The notes: generated by a model not told the origin, from the letters alone. A DNA stretch of 64,000 nt from Faecalicoccus pleomorphus DSM 20574 (GCF_000420345.1 NZ_ATUT01000008.1:1-64000), one strand, 5' to 3'. Shown: positions 1 through 8,220, counted from the first letter of the stretch. Made by a program: numbers and translations.

Positions 1-68
1 AATTGTTTTTGGTCGAACTAATTTTACTAAGGATATACCTTTTTTTCTATATTTCCAGAAAAACGAAT

Positions 69-248
69 TTACACAAGATATTTTATGCTATCAATCCCAT
101 ACTGAAAATGTGAAAAATTGTTAATTGATATATCTAAATCAGCAATGTTCAAACCTCGATTATCTATTTGAAATTGCTGCCAATAAGGCAATATATCTTT
201 TGATAAACCTATGCCTATTTTATTAACCACTTTGTACCAGGTCTTCAT
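69..248 (-). CDS. Small hypothetical protein (59 aa)
   Basis: An ATG at 248 opens a 59-codon frame 5 nt after the stop of the 154-aa gene, so it could be the last cistron of the radical SAM operon. Only a weak GGAC-like sequence precedes the ATG. The product is hydrophilic, has no cysteines and no recognised motif. A plausible continuation (FSGNIEKKVYP, then a stop) lies in another frame just downstream, so this may be the start of a frameshifted gene instead of an intact small protein. The left window edge prevents deciding. No function is assigned. Confidence 0.3.
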   Translation of the reverse strand: MKTWYKVVNKIGIGLSKDILPYWQQFQIDNRGLNIADLDISINNFSHFQYGIDSIKYLV

Positions 249-253
249 AATTA

Positions 254-718
254 TTACTGTCCAGATACAACAGTTACACATCCTGAAAAAGCATTCTGAA
301 ATGCATAAATATTATATGGACCACTAGGATTATTTGTTGTATAATTCATCATTCTAAGTAAATATTGGTTTAGTAATCTGTTAATTTCATTCTTTGCTGC
401 TTCTTCCCCTTCTGGAAATTCTATAGTTGAAAGATCTGTTCCTTCATAAGAAATAAGACCCAATGCATTTAAACGTTCAGCTAACTGCACATCATCGCAT
501 GGCTCTCCAACATTTAACAGAAACCCCCATGAGCCATATTCAGAAAAAGAATGCCCTGTAATTCCACCTGGAAAATTCCAAGCAATTACATAGGTCGGAG
601 CAACTACATCCTCTAATTCTTCACCTTCAATTGTTGATCCATTAATACTAGCTCTCATCATACTATTACTAAGATTCTGACCCCCAATTGTACCATAAAC
701 TACAGTCTCTCCATACAT
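254..718 (-). CDS. Unrecognised 154-aa protein, possible substrate of the adjacent radical SAM enzyme
   Basis: The start is fixed by a strong AAAGGAGG site 8-9 nt upstream. The gene follows the radical SAM gene by 15 bp and reads as part of the same operon. The protein has no signal peptide and no membrane segment. It contains only two cysteines (in EPCDD and in SGCVTVV near the C-terminus), a Gly/Tyr/Phe-rich middle (GITGHSFSEYGSWGF) and an acidic helix-like stretch. The C-terminal end NAFSGCVTVVSGQ is short, small-residue rich and could be a modified tail. I do not recognise a family. Position after a PqqD/radical SAM pair suggests a RiPP-type substrate, but 154 aa is long for a precursor and a separate enzyme or immunity role is equally possible. 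Confidence 0.75.
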   Translation of the reverse strand: MYGETVVYGTIGGQNLSNSMMRASINGSTIEGEELEDVVAPTYVIAWNFPGGITGHSFSEYGSWGFLLNVGEPCDDVQLAERLNALGLISYEGTDLSTIEFPEGEEAAKNEINRLLNQYLLRMMNYTTNNPSGPYNIYAFQNAFSGCVTVVSGQ

Positions 719-733
719 AAATTATTTCCTCCT

Positions 734-1777
734 TTATTTATCTGCTTGTTCAAGCATTCTTTTTACTTGTTCACAATATTCTTTATTTACTTTATTTAAG
801 CCACCATTTAAACAGGCTAAATGGGCTAGACATCTTCTACACTTGTCTCTTACTTCACAGGTAGAACATTCTTCTGGCCATCTAAGATGCTCACAATATT
901 CTAGAAATATTCGCCAACATTCTTCTAAACTAGAATCTAATACTGATAACTTAGGTTCTTCAACAAACAGGCAGAAAATCATATTTCCATTCCAGCTGAT
1001 ATTAAATTCTGTTCCATAACCTTGACATTTTTTTATTGGTAAATCATCTTTTTGTGCTGGCAAATTTGTCCAGAGATCGGCCATTTCTCTTGTACAATCT
1101 GGTGAAAAGAAATCAATAGCACATTCATTTGCTTTACTTTTAGCTCCACGAAGTGATGGATAACAAGCGCTGCTGTGATACCAAGGTAATTGATTCTCTT
1201 TGGCATATCTCGCAATATTTTGCGCATCTTCTTTATTCAGTTTTGTAAAGGTAGTAACCAATTGGATTGGATACCCTTTTTCTTGTAGTTTCTTGATACC
1301 TGCATCAACTTTGCCAAACCCATTCTCTATACCACAGACTCTTTTATACACTTCATCATTGGAACCATAGAGTGTTATTTTTATCAAATCAGGCGGATAG
1401 TCCTCAAATAACTCTAAAATCTCATCTGTGATTAAAGATGCATTTGTCTGAAGTATTCTTTTAAATCCCATTCTAGATAAGCCAATCCAAATCTCTTTAA
1501 AATCAGGATGTAATAAGGGATCTCCACCTGTGATGCAAAGGGAAAGAACACCCATCTCTTGTGTTTGTTTGGCTACATCTAGCCATTGGTCTCCTGTTAA
1601 TTCTTTTCCAAAATTTGTAATTTCTTCCTTTGAAAGATGGACATAACACATTTGACAATTGAATCCACATCGAGGAGTTAACTCAAAAGTTGCATGAATA
1701 GGAATTTTTTGTTCAAAAGCACTTTTCTTAATCCTAGCCATGGTCAAAATTCCATGTAAATTTTGTTGCATTGCCAT
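734..1777 (-). CDS. Radical SAM/SPASM domain peptide-modifying enzyme
   Basis: A 347-aa radical SAM enzyme. The CxxxCxxC motif that binds the SAM-cleaving 4Fe-4S cluster is at residues 37-44 (Cys37, Cys41, Cys44), followed by a GGDPLLHP-type SAM-binding segment. The C-terminal third has a SPASM-like cysteine set (one cysteine in KKCQGYG, one in MIFCLF, then the CSTC, DKC, RRC, LAC and EYC group), which normally holds auxiliary clusters in enzymes acting on peptides. The PqqD-like gene ends 2 nt upstream, matching the usual leader-recognition partner. Known relatives install thioether, C-C or epimerised residues on ribosomal peptides. The exact chemistry cannot be read from the sequence. The ATG at 1777 is preceded by an AAAGGA-like site. 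Confidence 0.9.
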   Translation of the reverse strand: MAMQQNLHGILTMARIKKSAFEQKIPIHATFELTPRCGFNCQMCYVHLSKEEITNFGKELTGDQWLDVAKQTQEMGVLSLCITGGDPLLHPDFKEIWIGLSRMGFKRILQTNASLITDEILELFEDYPPDLIKITLYGSNDEVYKRVCGIENGFGKVDAGIKKLQEKGYPIQLVTTFTKLNKEDAQNIARYAKENQLPWYHSSACYPSLRGAKSKANECAIDFFSPDCTREMADLWTNLPAQKDDLPIKKCQGYGTEFNISWNGNMIFCLFVEEPKLSVLDSSLEECWRIFLEYCEHLRWPEECSTCEVRDKCRRCLAHLACLNGGLNKVNKEYCEQVKRMLEQADK

Positions 1778-1779
1778 TC

Positions 1780-2130
1780 TTACTTTTTTCCTTTTTCTAT
1801 CATTTTTGCTTGTTCCTTTGTCAACTTTATTTTGGCAACCCCTACTTTAGGTTCTGGTCTTCCATTTTCCAACATATAGTTTTTATCTAATAAATCTAGA
1901 AAATCATGAATATCCTTTTGTGCCTGTTCTTGTGTCACTCCTGAAAAATGTTGCATAACTTTTTGTACTAAACTATCTTCTGTAAAATCTTCATCTTTCA
2001 TTTGTTCCCATAACCAGGCTGTTGAATCTGTAATCTGCATCATCGGTGATATTTGTGAAAGTTTTCCAATGGGGACTACAATATTTTCTCCTGCAATTTT
2101 TCTTAAAACTAAATCTTTTTTTAGTTTCAT
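1780..2130 (-). CDS. PqqD-like peptide chaperone (RiPP recognition element)
   Basis: A 116-aa protein of PqqD length and layout: an N-terminal beta region (LRKIAGENIVVPIG), a middle segment around TDSTAWLWEQM, then a helical part ending in DLLDKNYML, typical of the winged-helix RiPP recognition element that binds a leader peptide and presents it to the radical SAM enzyme. The start is set at ATG 2130 because GGGAGGAG lies just upstream of it; the in-frame TTG at 2145 is upstream of that site. A basic C-terminal tail (KIKLTKEQAKMIEKGKK) extends beyond the usual domain. It sits directly between the nucleotidyltransferase and radical SAM genes, so the three are probably made together. Confidence 0.82.
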   Translation of the reverse strand: MKLKKDLVLRKIAGENIVVPIGKLSQISPMMQITDSTAWLWEQMKDEDFTEDSLVQKVMQHFSGVTQEQAQKDIHDFLDLLDKNYMLENGRPEPKVGVAKIKLTKEQAKMIEKGKK

Positions 2131-2148
2131 CTTCTCCTCCCGCAAAAC

Positions 2149-3357
2149 TTACTTATAAATCTCAATTTTTTCGTACAATTTTTTTCGATCTTTACTTTCG
2201 GAAAATACTTGTTTTAAATGAATTGGAGCTTTTTCTTTTGTACAAATTTTTTTGATTCTTCTACAAGGAAAATAAATCCAGCCTATGATGATAAGTATGG
2301 GAAATTTTTGTGCTTGAGGCCATTTATCTTTTATCATAGAATTCATGGTTCTTATAAATTGCACAAATCTTTTATGTCCGATATTTTTTCTCTCATAGTC
2401 TGTTATAAACAAGCTTTCTACATATCGTTGATTATTATTAGCTCCAAAATTGCCACCATCCAAAATATCTTTCAAAAGCATAAATGCCAAATCGTCGTCT
2501 TTTGACATATAAGATTGAAAAGGTAAATCAAACGCTATGGAACAAGCTTTTGATAATAGTGTTGCGTATTTCCACAGTCCTATTGTTTGAAGTCTATCTT
2601 TGAAGAGCTGCTCAAAATTATCTACAGACTGAATAAATACTGCCCAATCGCATAAATGTCTAAGTCCTATACCTTCTGAAATTAAATGTTTTTGTGTATG
2701 CATCAACATCACTAGCCCATGATAGAAATCACTTGGCACCACACATGTTAATCCATCTTCTGTTATTTCTTGTGTTTCATCAAAAAAATTGGATAATACA
2801 TCTCTTACTGCAGATTCGTGTTTTTGATCTGGTAATCCCGGAAAATCAAAATGCATTTCAAAATACATATCTTCTTTAATATACACTTTGTGACAACAAT
2901 GATTTTGGTCTAAACGATGAAAACCTTCCTGTTTTAGTATGGTTTCCACTCTATTAGTGTCTTCCGGTTTAATAATGAAATCTACATCCCCCATTTGACG
3001 AATCATCGGTTGTGGATAATAATGTGCAGATGCAACACCCTTTAAAACACAGTACTCAACATGATGCTTTTTCATGATACTATGAAGATAAGCATGGTAG
3101 GAATAATTCCTTGCGGTTAAATCGGCTTGGCTAATTAAGTTAGAAAAAATTTTATTCTTTAATAAATCATCGATTTGATATTCATTACTATTTAGAAATG
3201 CTGGGGTTATTACAGCTTGTTTTTTTGCACATTCATAAACTTTATCAAAGTCAATAAATTGATTCTTATCAAACTTTGTCTGAAACATTACATTGGATAT
3301 CATTTTACATAAGATATCTTGTTCTTTTGTTAATTGATTTTTATGCATTCTTATCAT
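2149..3357 (-). CDS. Nucleotidyltransferase family protein (NTP_transf_5-like)
   Basis: A 402-aa protein resembling the large nucleotidyltransferase family found in RiPP and polysaccharide clusters. The key segment is VLKGVASAHYYPQPMIRQMGDVDFII, split here as VLKGVASAHYYP and RQMGDVDFII; the Asp-x-Asp (DVD) is the expected metal-binding pair. A GHSFH-like catalytic pattern is not needed in this family. It is the first gene of the cassette, 18 nt before the PqqD-like ATG, and probably acts on the same substrate, but the target is unknown. ATG 3357 has a GGAGAGAG sequence about 13 nt upstream; an ATG at 3348 is an alternative start. The operon promoter described at 3412-3442 lies about 55 nt upstream. 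Confidence 0.85.
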   Translation of the reverse strand: MIRMHKNQLTKEQDILCKMISNVMFQTKFDKNQFIDFDKVYECAKKQAVITPAFLNSNEYQIDDLLKNKIFSNLISQADLTARNYSYHAYLHSIMKKHHVEYCVLKGVASAHYYPQPMIRQMGDVDFIIKPEDTNRVETILKQEGFHRLDQNHCCHKVYIKEDMYFEMHFDFPGLPDQKHESAVRDVLSNFFDETQEITEDGLTCVVPSDFYHGLVMLMHTQKHLISEGIGLRHLCDWAVFIQSVDNFEQLFKDRLQTIGLWKYATLLSKACSIAFDLPFQSYMSKDDDLAFMLLKDILDGGNFGANNNQRYVESLFITDYERKNIGHKRFVQFIRTMNSMIKDKWPQAQKFPILIIIGWIYFPCRRIKKICTKEKAPIHLKQVFSESKDRKKLYEKIEIYK

Positions 3358-3411
3358 CCAATATAATCATATTCTCTCTCCATTTACTCTAACTAAAATT
3401 AGTCAAAATAA

Positions 3412-3442
3412 ATCTTACCCTCTCCCCATATATAAGTGTCAA
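3412..3442 (-). promoter_or_regulatory. Promoter of the radical SAM cassette (block A)
   Basis: Reading the minus strand, TTGACA (3442-3437) is followed after 19 nt by TAAGAT (3417-3412). The right half of the spacer is G-rich (GGGGAGAGGG). The same arrangement occurs before the giant adhesin at 14864-14893, and a related one before the second adhesin at 39259-39288. The transcript would start near 3405, leaving a leader of about 50 nt. Confidence 0.65.
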
Positions 3443-3545
3443 CAAATAGCTATTTTATAACCAAACATGCGTTAAAAATGGTGAGTATAACCATTTTATA
3501 ACTAATTTTATAGTACTAAGTGGAGAATTTAACCATTATCACATA
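3443..3545 (-). promoter_or_regulatory. Upstream repeat elements of block A (probable regulator binding region)
   Basis: Directly upstream of the TTGACA are repeated elements: GGTTATAAAATAGCTATT next to the -35, AGTTATAAAATGGTTATACTCACC further up, and TGGTTAAATTCTCCACTT beyond it. The giant adhesin has counterparts (AGTTATAAAATAGCTATT, AGTTATAAAACGGATA and TGGATAAAAATCACCACTT) in the same order. Direct repeats next to a -35 suggest an activator that binds as several dimers. The identity of the regulator is unknown and no candidate gene is adjacent. Confidence 0.5.
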
Positions 3546-3586
3546 TTTTGTGTTTTTTAAATCATGCTTAGGTATAAACAAAACAA

Positions 3587-3641
3587 TTCAAGTATAACTG
3601 AAACAAATCTAAATTTGGTAATCTTTTCAGATATACTTGAA
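3587..3641. repeat. Inverted repeat between two operons
   Basis: TTCAAGTATA (3587-3596) and TATACTTGAA (3632-3641) are perfect inverted arms around a 35-nt loop. On the minus strand the second arm is followed by a T-rich run, so it might act as a backup terminator for the capsule-control operon. The rest of the 3358-3707 intergenic region holds the block A promoter and the terminator at its right end. Confidence 0.3.
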
Positions 3642-3676
3642 ATCATTCTGAATTTCTCTTTTATTTTCACTAGATC

Positions 3677-3708
3677 TAAAAAAAAGTGAGAGTTACCTGC
3701 TCTCACTT
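3677..3708 (-). terminator. Rho-independent terminator of the capsule-control operon
   Basis: On the minus strand AAGTGAGAG pairs perfectly with CTCTCACTT across a 7-nt loop and is followed by a run of T residues. It begins at the stop codon of the 234-aa membrane protein. Confidence 0.88.
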
Positions 3709-4412
3709 TATACTGTCGGTGTTGTTTGTTGCATGGATGGATGCCATGTAGTTTGTGTTGGATATTGGCTGACATCAATCTGGAGCTCATTGATCTTTTG
3801 TTGGATCTCCGGATTTTGATCTTGATAATAGAAATAAATAACATTAGCCAACAAGCGCTGTTTGGTTCCAGCTTCCAGTGGAATGCTTCCATCAATATAA
3901 CAGGAAAGCTCAATACCAGTACTCATTGTATTTTCATTGACTACTTGTACAGTGACATTGTGTTCTACCGAATTGCCTTCTTCATCCACACCACTGACAA
4001 CAATCGGATATTCACCTTCAGCTACCAGATTCACATCCCCTATCACTTGAATCTTGGCTTGTTCATCTTCATCAATAGCCAGGAAATATTTTGTTAAATC
4101 AACGTCTAAGGCATTTTGTTCAATGACAATGCGATCCTGCATACCTACAAACGTTGGTGGTGTTGTATCTTCTGATTTACTCTTTGTTTCTTCCTGTATT
4201 TGATTTTCTTGTGGTTTATTCGGTTGTTGTTTGGATTCAAACACAAAATATAAAGCCATCAAGACAAAAACAATTAAAAGAACGAGTATGATCAATATAC
4301 TTATTTTTTTACTGAATTTCTTTTTAAAGGGTGATTCTTTTTCCGGATCGATCTTTACCTCCGGAAGATCTTTAAATTCATTATTTTCATTCTTTCGGGT
4401 TTCTCTTTCCAT
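3708..4412 (-). CDS. Single-pass membrane protein with extracellular Ig-like region
   Basis: A 234-aa protein with a charged N-terminus (about 35 residues), one strong transmembrane helix near residues 36-58 (ISILIILVLLIVFVLMALYF) and a Gln/Glu/Thr-rich stalk. An outer domain follows with two beta-type segments (DRIVIEQNALDVDLTKYFL, then YPIVVSGVDEEGNSVEH) like bacterial Ig-like or cadherin-like folds. ATG 4412 is used because GGGGG lies 7 nt upstream; GTG 4415 is an alternative. It starts 18 nt after the BY-kinase stop and closes the operon. Its role is unknown; location suggests a surface or assembly partner of the polysaccharide control module. Confidence 0.8.
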   Translation of the reverse strand: MERETRKNENNEFKDLPEVKIDPEKESPFKKKFSKKISILIILVLLIVFVLMALYFVFESKQQPNKPQENQIQEETKSKSEDTTPPTFVGMQDRIVIEQNALDVDLTKYFLAIDEDEQAKIQVIGDVNLVAEGEYPIVVSGVDEEGNSVEHNVTVQVVNENTMSTGIELSCYIDGSIPLEAGTKQRLLANVIYFYYQDQNPEIQQKINELQIDVSQYPTQTTWHPSMQQTTPTV

Positions 4413-4430
4413 CACTTATCCCCCTTTTCT

Positions 4431-5102
4431 CTAATAATAGTTATAGTAGGATTCAGTTGTTCGATCCGTCTTGCTTAAAACAGAACCGATAACATGGGCT
4501 CCATTTCTTTGCAGCTGTGTTAAAGCGGTACGTGCCACCTTTTTATCTGTGTCTTGAGCCGATACGACAAAGATGGTTCCATCACTTACACAAGATACTG
4601 GTATCGCATCAGAAACAGAAAGAACCGGTGGACAGTCTAAAATGATAAAATCAAAACGTTGGCGCATATAGGCTAGAAATTCTTTGAACTTATCACTGGA
4701 TAATAGTTCCAAAGGGTTAGGTACTTTAATGCCGGCCGGCAATACATACAAGATACCATCTCCTTTTTTATCTTTGAATTTCTGAAAGAAAGTATCAGGA
4801 ATATTCATGTCTTCCTGCGCTAATACGTTACTTAATCCAAAACGATTAGAGATATTAAACTTTTTATGAATATAAGGTTTTCGCATATCGCAATCCACAA
4901 GTAATACTTTACTAAATTGATTGGCGCTGACAATAGCCAAATTCGAAGCGGTTGTCGTTTTTCCCTCACCAGAATTTGCACTTGTAATATTGACAACCTG
5001 CACTTTTGTATCTACAGAAGAATATTCAATGTTGGTACGTAAATGGCGATACACTTCCAATTCATCAAACTGCTTTGATTTCTTTGTCGTATTGTTTTTC
5101 AT
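4431..5102 (-). CDS. cpsD: BY-type tyrosine kinase CpsD/YwqD-like
   Basis: A 223-aa cytoplasmic bacterial tyrosine kinase. It has the Walker A motif SGEGKTTTASN near residue 45, the Walker A-prime motif VLLVDCDMRKP, and Walker B in IILDCPP. The C-terminus ends in a tyrosine cluster (ESYYNYY) that is autophosphorylated in this family. Partners are CpsC, the membrane activator encoded upstream, and CpsB, the phosphatase encoded immediately before it with a 4-nt ATGA overlap. In known systems the phosphorylation cycle of the tyrosine tail controls capsule or exopolysaccharide chain assembly. No glycosyltransferase genes accompany this module here. Confidence 0.93.
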   Translation of the reverse strand: MKNNTTKKSKQFDELEVYRHLRTNIEYSSVDTKVQVVNITSANSGEGKTTTASNLAIVSANQFSKVLLVDCDMRKPYIHKKFNISNRFGLSNVLAQEDMNIPDTFFQKFKDKKGDGILYVLPAGIKVPNPLELLSSDKFKEFLAYMRQRFDFIILDCPPVLSVSDAIPVSCVSDGTIFVVSAQDTDKKVARTALTQLQRNGAHVIGSVLSKTDRTTESYYNYY

Positions 5103-5887
5103 ATTGATTCCTTTCCTCTCCAGAATCTTCGATGAGATCCTGATTTTGTTATCGTTTCAAATGGTTCATTTTTTAAAATATGCTCCGGATTTTTATGAAG
5201 TACTATATCTGCTGCTTCTTGTCCTACATTCTTTTGTATCCATTGATACGCATCCGATAGCTGACAAATTCGATGACCCCTTGTCCGATGCGCATCACTG
5301 GCCACAAGATGCACCATACCATGTTTAAATAACTGATAAGCATTTTTCTGGACGGTTCTTCCATGATGTCCCAATAGACTGGTGCGATTAACTTGAATCT
5401 TACAACCCATATCGATCCAGTCTTGCACACGTTGTAAATCAATCTTTGTATGAAAATATCGTTCTACATGCGCTACAATTGGTGTATACCCACGAATAAT
5501 TAATTCATACAACCTATCTTCTACCTGTGTTGTATCTTGTAGCTTTTCTTGTACATTAAACTCACAAAGAACATAATTCGAATTGGCTAATGGATAAAAC
5601 CATTCGTTTTCTATCATTTCTAAATAATCTTCATTTAAGAACAGCTCACAGCCGGAATAATAGTCAATTCCAAAAGTATGAGCCAAGTCTCTTGTTTCAA
5701 CCATTCGATTGGCCATTTGACTCACTTCGTTCCACTGTTGTCTTCCGGGTATAAAATGTGGTGTGGCAATAATGGTATCAATGCCATCTTCTTTTGCCAT
5801 TTGAAACAACATCTTACACTCTTCAAGCGTTTGTATGCCATCATCAATCCCCCAGGTACAATGATTGTGCGTATCTATAAAAGACAT
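5099..5887 (-). CDS. cpsB: PHP-family tyrosine phosphatase CpsB/YwqE-like
   Basis: A 262-aa manganese-dependent phosphatase of the PHP fold. The N-terminal metal motif DTHNHCTWGIDDG is at residues 5-17, followed by the metal-ligand segments IATPHFIPG, the E of CEFNVQ, IVAHVERY, and the C-terminal ASDAHRTRGH. In this family the enzyme dephosphorylates the CpsD tyrosine tail. The gene overlaps cpsD by 4 nt and follows cpsC by 6 nt, so the phosphatase and kinase are translationally coupled. Length and motifs are complete. Confidence 0.93.
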   Translation of the reverse strand: MSFIDTHNHCTWGIDDGIQTLEECKMLFQMAKEDGIDTIIATPHFIPGRQQWNEVSQMANRMVETRDLAHTFGIDYYSGCELFLNEDYLEMIENEWFYPLANSNYVLCEFNVQEKLQDTTQVEDRLYELIIRGYTPIVAHVERYFHTKIDLQRVQDWIDMGCKIQVNRTSLLGHHGRTVQKNAYQLFKHGMVHLVASDAHRTRGHRICQLSDAYQWIQKNVGQEAADIVLHKNPEHILKNEPFETITKSGSHRRFWRGKESI

Positions 5888-5893
5888 GGAATC

Positions 5894-6586
5894 TTACCTT
5901 TTATAAGGTACAGCAGCCAATACTGGAATGCCTAAATAGTTTTCAGCGGCTTCTCTTGTACGAAGACGATTATCAAACAAATAATGAACAATGACTATCC
6001 CTGCTGAAAGTGCAAAACCTATCATAAATCCCATTAGAGTAAATTTTGAACGGCTTGGTGATACCGGATTTTCATTGACTTTTGGCTCATTGATGACAGC
6101 TAAGTTATCAATACGAAGTACATCCAACATTTCTTCATTAAATACAGAAATGGTGTTTTCCACAATTTCATACGCTAGCTGTGGATCTGTTGTCGTCGAT
6201 TGAATATCGATCAATTCGGTATCTGTGGCATTACTGATTTTTAGGGTACTTAAAACAGCTTGGTAATTATCTAAGCCTACTTTTTCTGCCACTTCTGCCG
6301 TAATTGTCTCTCCCTGTAAGATTTGAATATAGTTATTGACCATACGAGAGTTTGTTTGAATACTGTTATAATCGATGGCTCCTTGTTCACTAATGCGCGG
6401 TGTAATATAAATCGTCGCCTCACTGCTATATTGCTTTGGAATGATAAATGTGGCAAGCACCAATCCAATTATCGCAAAGACAATGGAAGTAAAGGCAATC
6501 GGTATAATTCGTTTTTTCAATGCCGCAAACAGATCTTTTAGATCAATCACCATTTCATCCTGATTTATTTCCATTTTTTCATTCAT
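5894..6586 (-). CDS. cpsC: Wzz-like chain-length regulator / kinase activator CpsC
   Basis: A 230-aa polysaccharide co-polymerase type membrane protein. The start is ATG 6586 because AAGGAG lies 8 nt upstream; a longer reading would overlap the upstream gene. A first membrane helix (residues about 29-52, IIPIAFTSIVFAIIGLVLATF) is followed by the Wzz domain motif YSSEATIYITP, and the second helix is near residues 180-205 (FTLMGFMIGFALSAGIVIVH). A proline-containing segment (ENPVSPSRSKF) precedes helix 2, as in the family. The short cytoplasmic C-terminus would activate CpsD. Confidence 0.9.
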   Translation of the reverse strand: MNEKMEINQDEMVIDLKDLFAALKKRIIPIAFTSIVFAIIGLVLATFIIPKQYSSEATIYITPRISEQGAIDYNSIQTNSRMVNNYIQILQGETITAEVAEKVGLDNYQAVLSTLKISNATDTELIDIQSTTTDPQLAYEIVENTISVFNEEMLDVLRIDNLAVINEPKVNENPVSPSRSKFTLMGFMIGFALSAGIVIVHYLFDNRLRTREAAENYLGIPVLAAVPYKR

Positions 6587-6605
6587 TATATGTACTCCTT
6601 CTTTT

Positions 6606-8087
6606 TTATTCGTTAGTGGATGTATCGGCATGCAATACATCGGAAATCTTTTGCTTTGCTTCTTTGACGGTTGCCTGATCGGGAATCATGACATACGCTG
6701 TTGTCCCTATTTCTGCACACATCAAGCTATCACCGGTTCCATCCAACATATATTGTTCGATCTTCCATGACGGATTTTTATCCAATTGAAACTGCACCAG
6801 GCTGGCAATTTCATCACTGGAGAGATTGGTTTCAAAGGTGTTGCCCAAGGCTTCCAACAGTGATGTATAATTCATCAAAACCGATGGTGAAGTCACGGCA
6901 TCAATGATCCCCATCAAAACAATTTGCTGGTTTCTGGTTCGCTGTCTATCACCATCCACATAAGCATAACGTTCTCTTGAGAAGTTTAAGGCTGTTTTTC
7001 CATCAATATGCTGTTGTCCTGCCGCAATACTAAATCCTTTGGTTTGTGTAGAACTGGCAACAGCGGCTTCTTCCGGTACATTAACATCAATGCCACCTAA
7101 AGCATTGACTACTTCAGTTACACTGTCAAAGCCTACCTTAAACGTGTAATTAATTTCGATCCCTAAAAGATTTTCAATTGTCATCTTGGTCGTATTAACA
7201 CCATTCATTCCTGTATGTGTCAGTTTATCCATAGCTCCATTTTGACAGCCATCGTCCGCATCACAAACGGTTGTCACATAATAGTCACGAGGAATGCTTG
7301 TCAATAAAATGGTCTGCGTATTCGGATTGACTGTTACAACCATATTCACATCCGAGCGTGCATTTTCTTCAATATCGACACGAGAATCACTACCCGTTAT
7401 CAGTACATTAAACGAATGACTCATGATGTCATCGACAGATTTTGCTTCCGTATTATTATTCACTTCAATCTCTGTTTGAAAGATCACACGCGTATTTATA
7501 TTAAAGTTGGCGAAGTCTTCCATATCCGTAATTGCCGAGCGACTGGACTCCGGTAAGATGATGGCATCGACTTCATATTTATAAAACGCATCCACCATAC
7601 CGGATAAAGAGTCATACTTCTGACTTTCAAAATCGACATGATGTGATTCAATATCTTTGACACATGTCTCTGTTCGATCTTTGGAAATCGTCGAAAGCAT
7701 ACCAATCGTCTTTTCTTTCAAATCTTGTATGGTTTCATAATCACTGCTCTCCTTGACAATGACCGATACCATATTTGCGCCTCTTGATGGTGTTGATATC
7801 TTTTCCAGCATAGAATTGGTGGCCTGCACATAATAACCAACAGTTCCACTGACAACCATGATCAAGACCATAAAAATAGCACTGATGATTCGTCCAACCT
7901 TCTTTTTAAAATAGAAATTAACTAATAAGATCAACAAAACATCCAACACGCAAAAAACGGCAATAGCTAAGAACAAAAATTGATTAGGTATTGCCTTCAA
8001 TGTGATCAATTCATAGAATAAAAAACCTGTACACAATACTAAAAGTACAGAAAGTGTGACATACAAAATACGTTCCACCTTTTTCAT
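6606..8087 (-). CDS. cpsA: LytR-CpsA-Psr (LCP) family protein with accessory domain
   Basis: A 493-aa membrane-anchored LCP protein. Three N-terminal membrane helices lie within residues 1-90. An accessory domain (about residues 95-210) with segments such as VSVIVKESSDYETI and DAIILPESSRSAI resembles the accessory domain of streptococcal CpsA. The LCP catalytic domain begins at VLITGSDSRVDIEENARSD and includes LTSIPRDYYV and RYAYVDGDRQRTRNQQI with conserved Asp and Arg residues. LCP enzymes transfer polymers from lipid carriers to peptidoglycan. It is the first gene of the five-gene operon and has a strong AGGAGG site. Confidence 0.92.
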   Translation of the reverse strand: MKKVERILYVTLSVLLVLCTGFLFYELITLKAIPNQFLFLAIAVFCVLDVLLILLVNFYFKKKVGRIISAIFMVLIMVVSGTVGYYVQATNSMLEKISTPSRGANMVSVIVKESSDYETIQDLKEKTIGMLSTISKDRTETCVKDIESHHVDFESQKYDSLSGMVDAFYKYEVDAIILPESSRSAITDMEDFANFNINTRVIFQTEIEVNNNTEAKSVDDIMSHSFNVLITGSDSRVDIEENARSDVNMVVTVNPNTQTILLTSIPRDYYVTTVCDADDGCQNGAMDKLTHTGMNGVNTTKMTIENLLGIEINYTFKVGFDSVTEVVNALGGIDVNVPEEAAVASSTQTKGFSIAAGQQHIDGKTALNFSRERYAYVDGDRQRTRNQQIVLMGIIDAVTSPSVLMNYTSLLEALGNTFETNLSSDEIASLVQFQLDKNPSWKIEQYMLDGTGDSLMCAEIGTTAYVMIPDQATVKEAKQKISDVLHADTSTNE

Positions 8088-8129
8088 TGGAATCCTCCTT
8101 GTATCTCACCCTCTAATAACCTAATCATT

Positions 8130-8157
8130 ATTTTAACGTATTTAAATTCAAATACAA
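8130..8157 (-). promoter_or_regulatory. Probable promoter of the capsule-control operon
   Basis: On the minus strand TTGTAT (8157-8152) is separated by 16 nt from TAAAAT (8135-8130), about 45 nt upstream of the LCP start. Moderate match to a housekeeping sigma promoter. Confidence 0.45.
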
Positions 8158-8220
8158 TAGCCATATGATGTATAATTGGAAATTTCATTCATATAACAAT
8201 TTTGTAACAATGAATATATG

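Noticed and set aside
3557-3913. Frame opposite to the 234-aa membrane protein gene region
   Set aside because: It overlaps a well-supported gene and a terminator in another frame and has no ribosome site.
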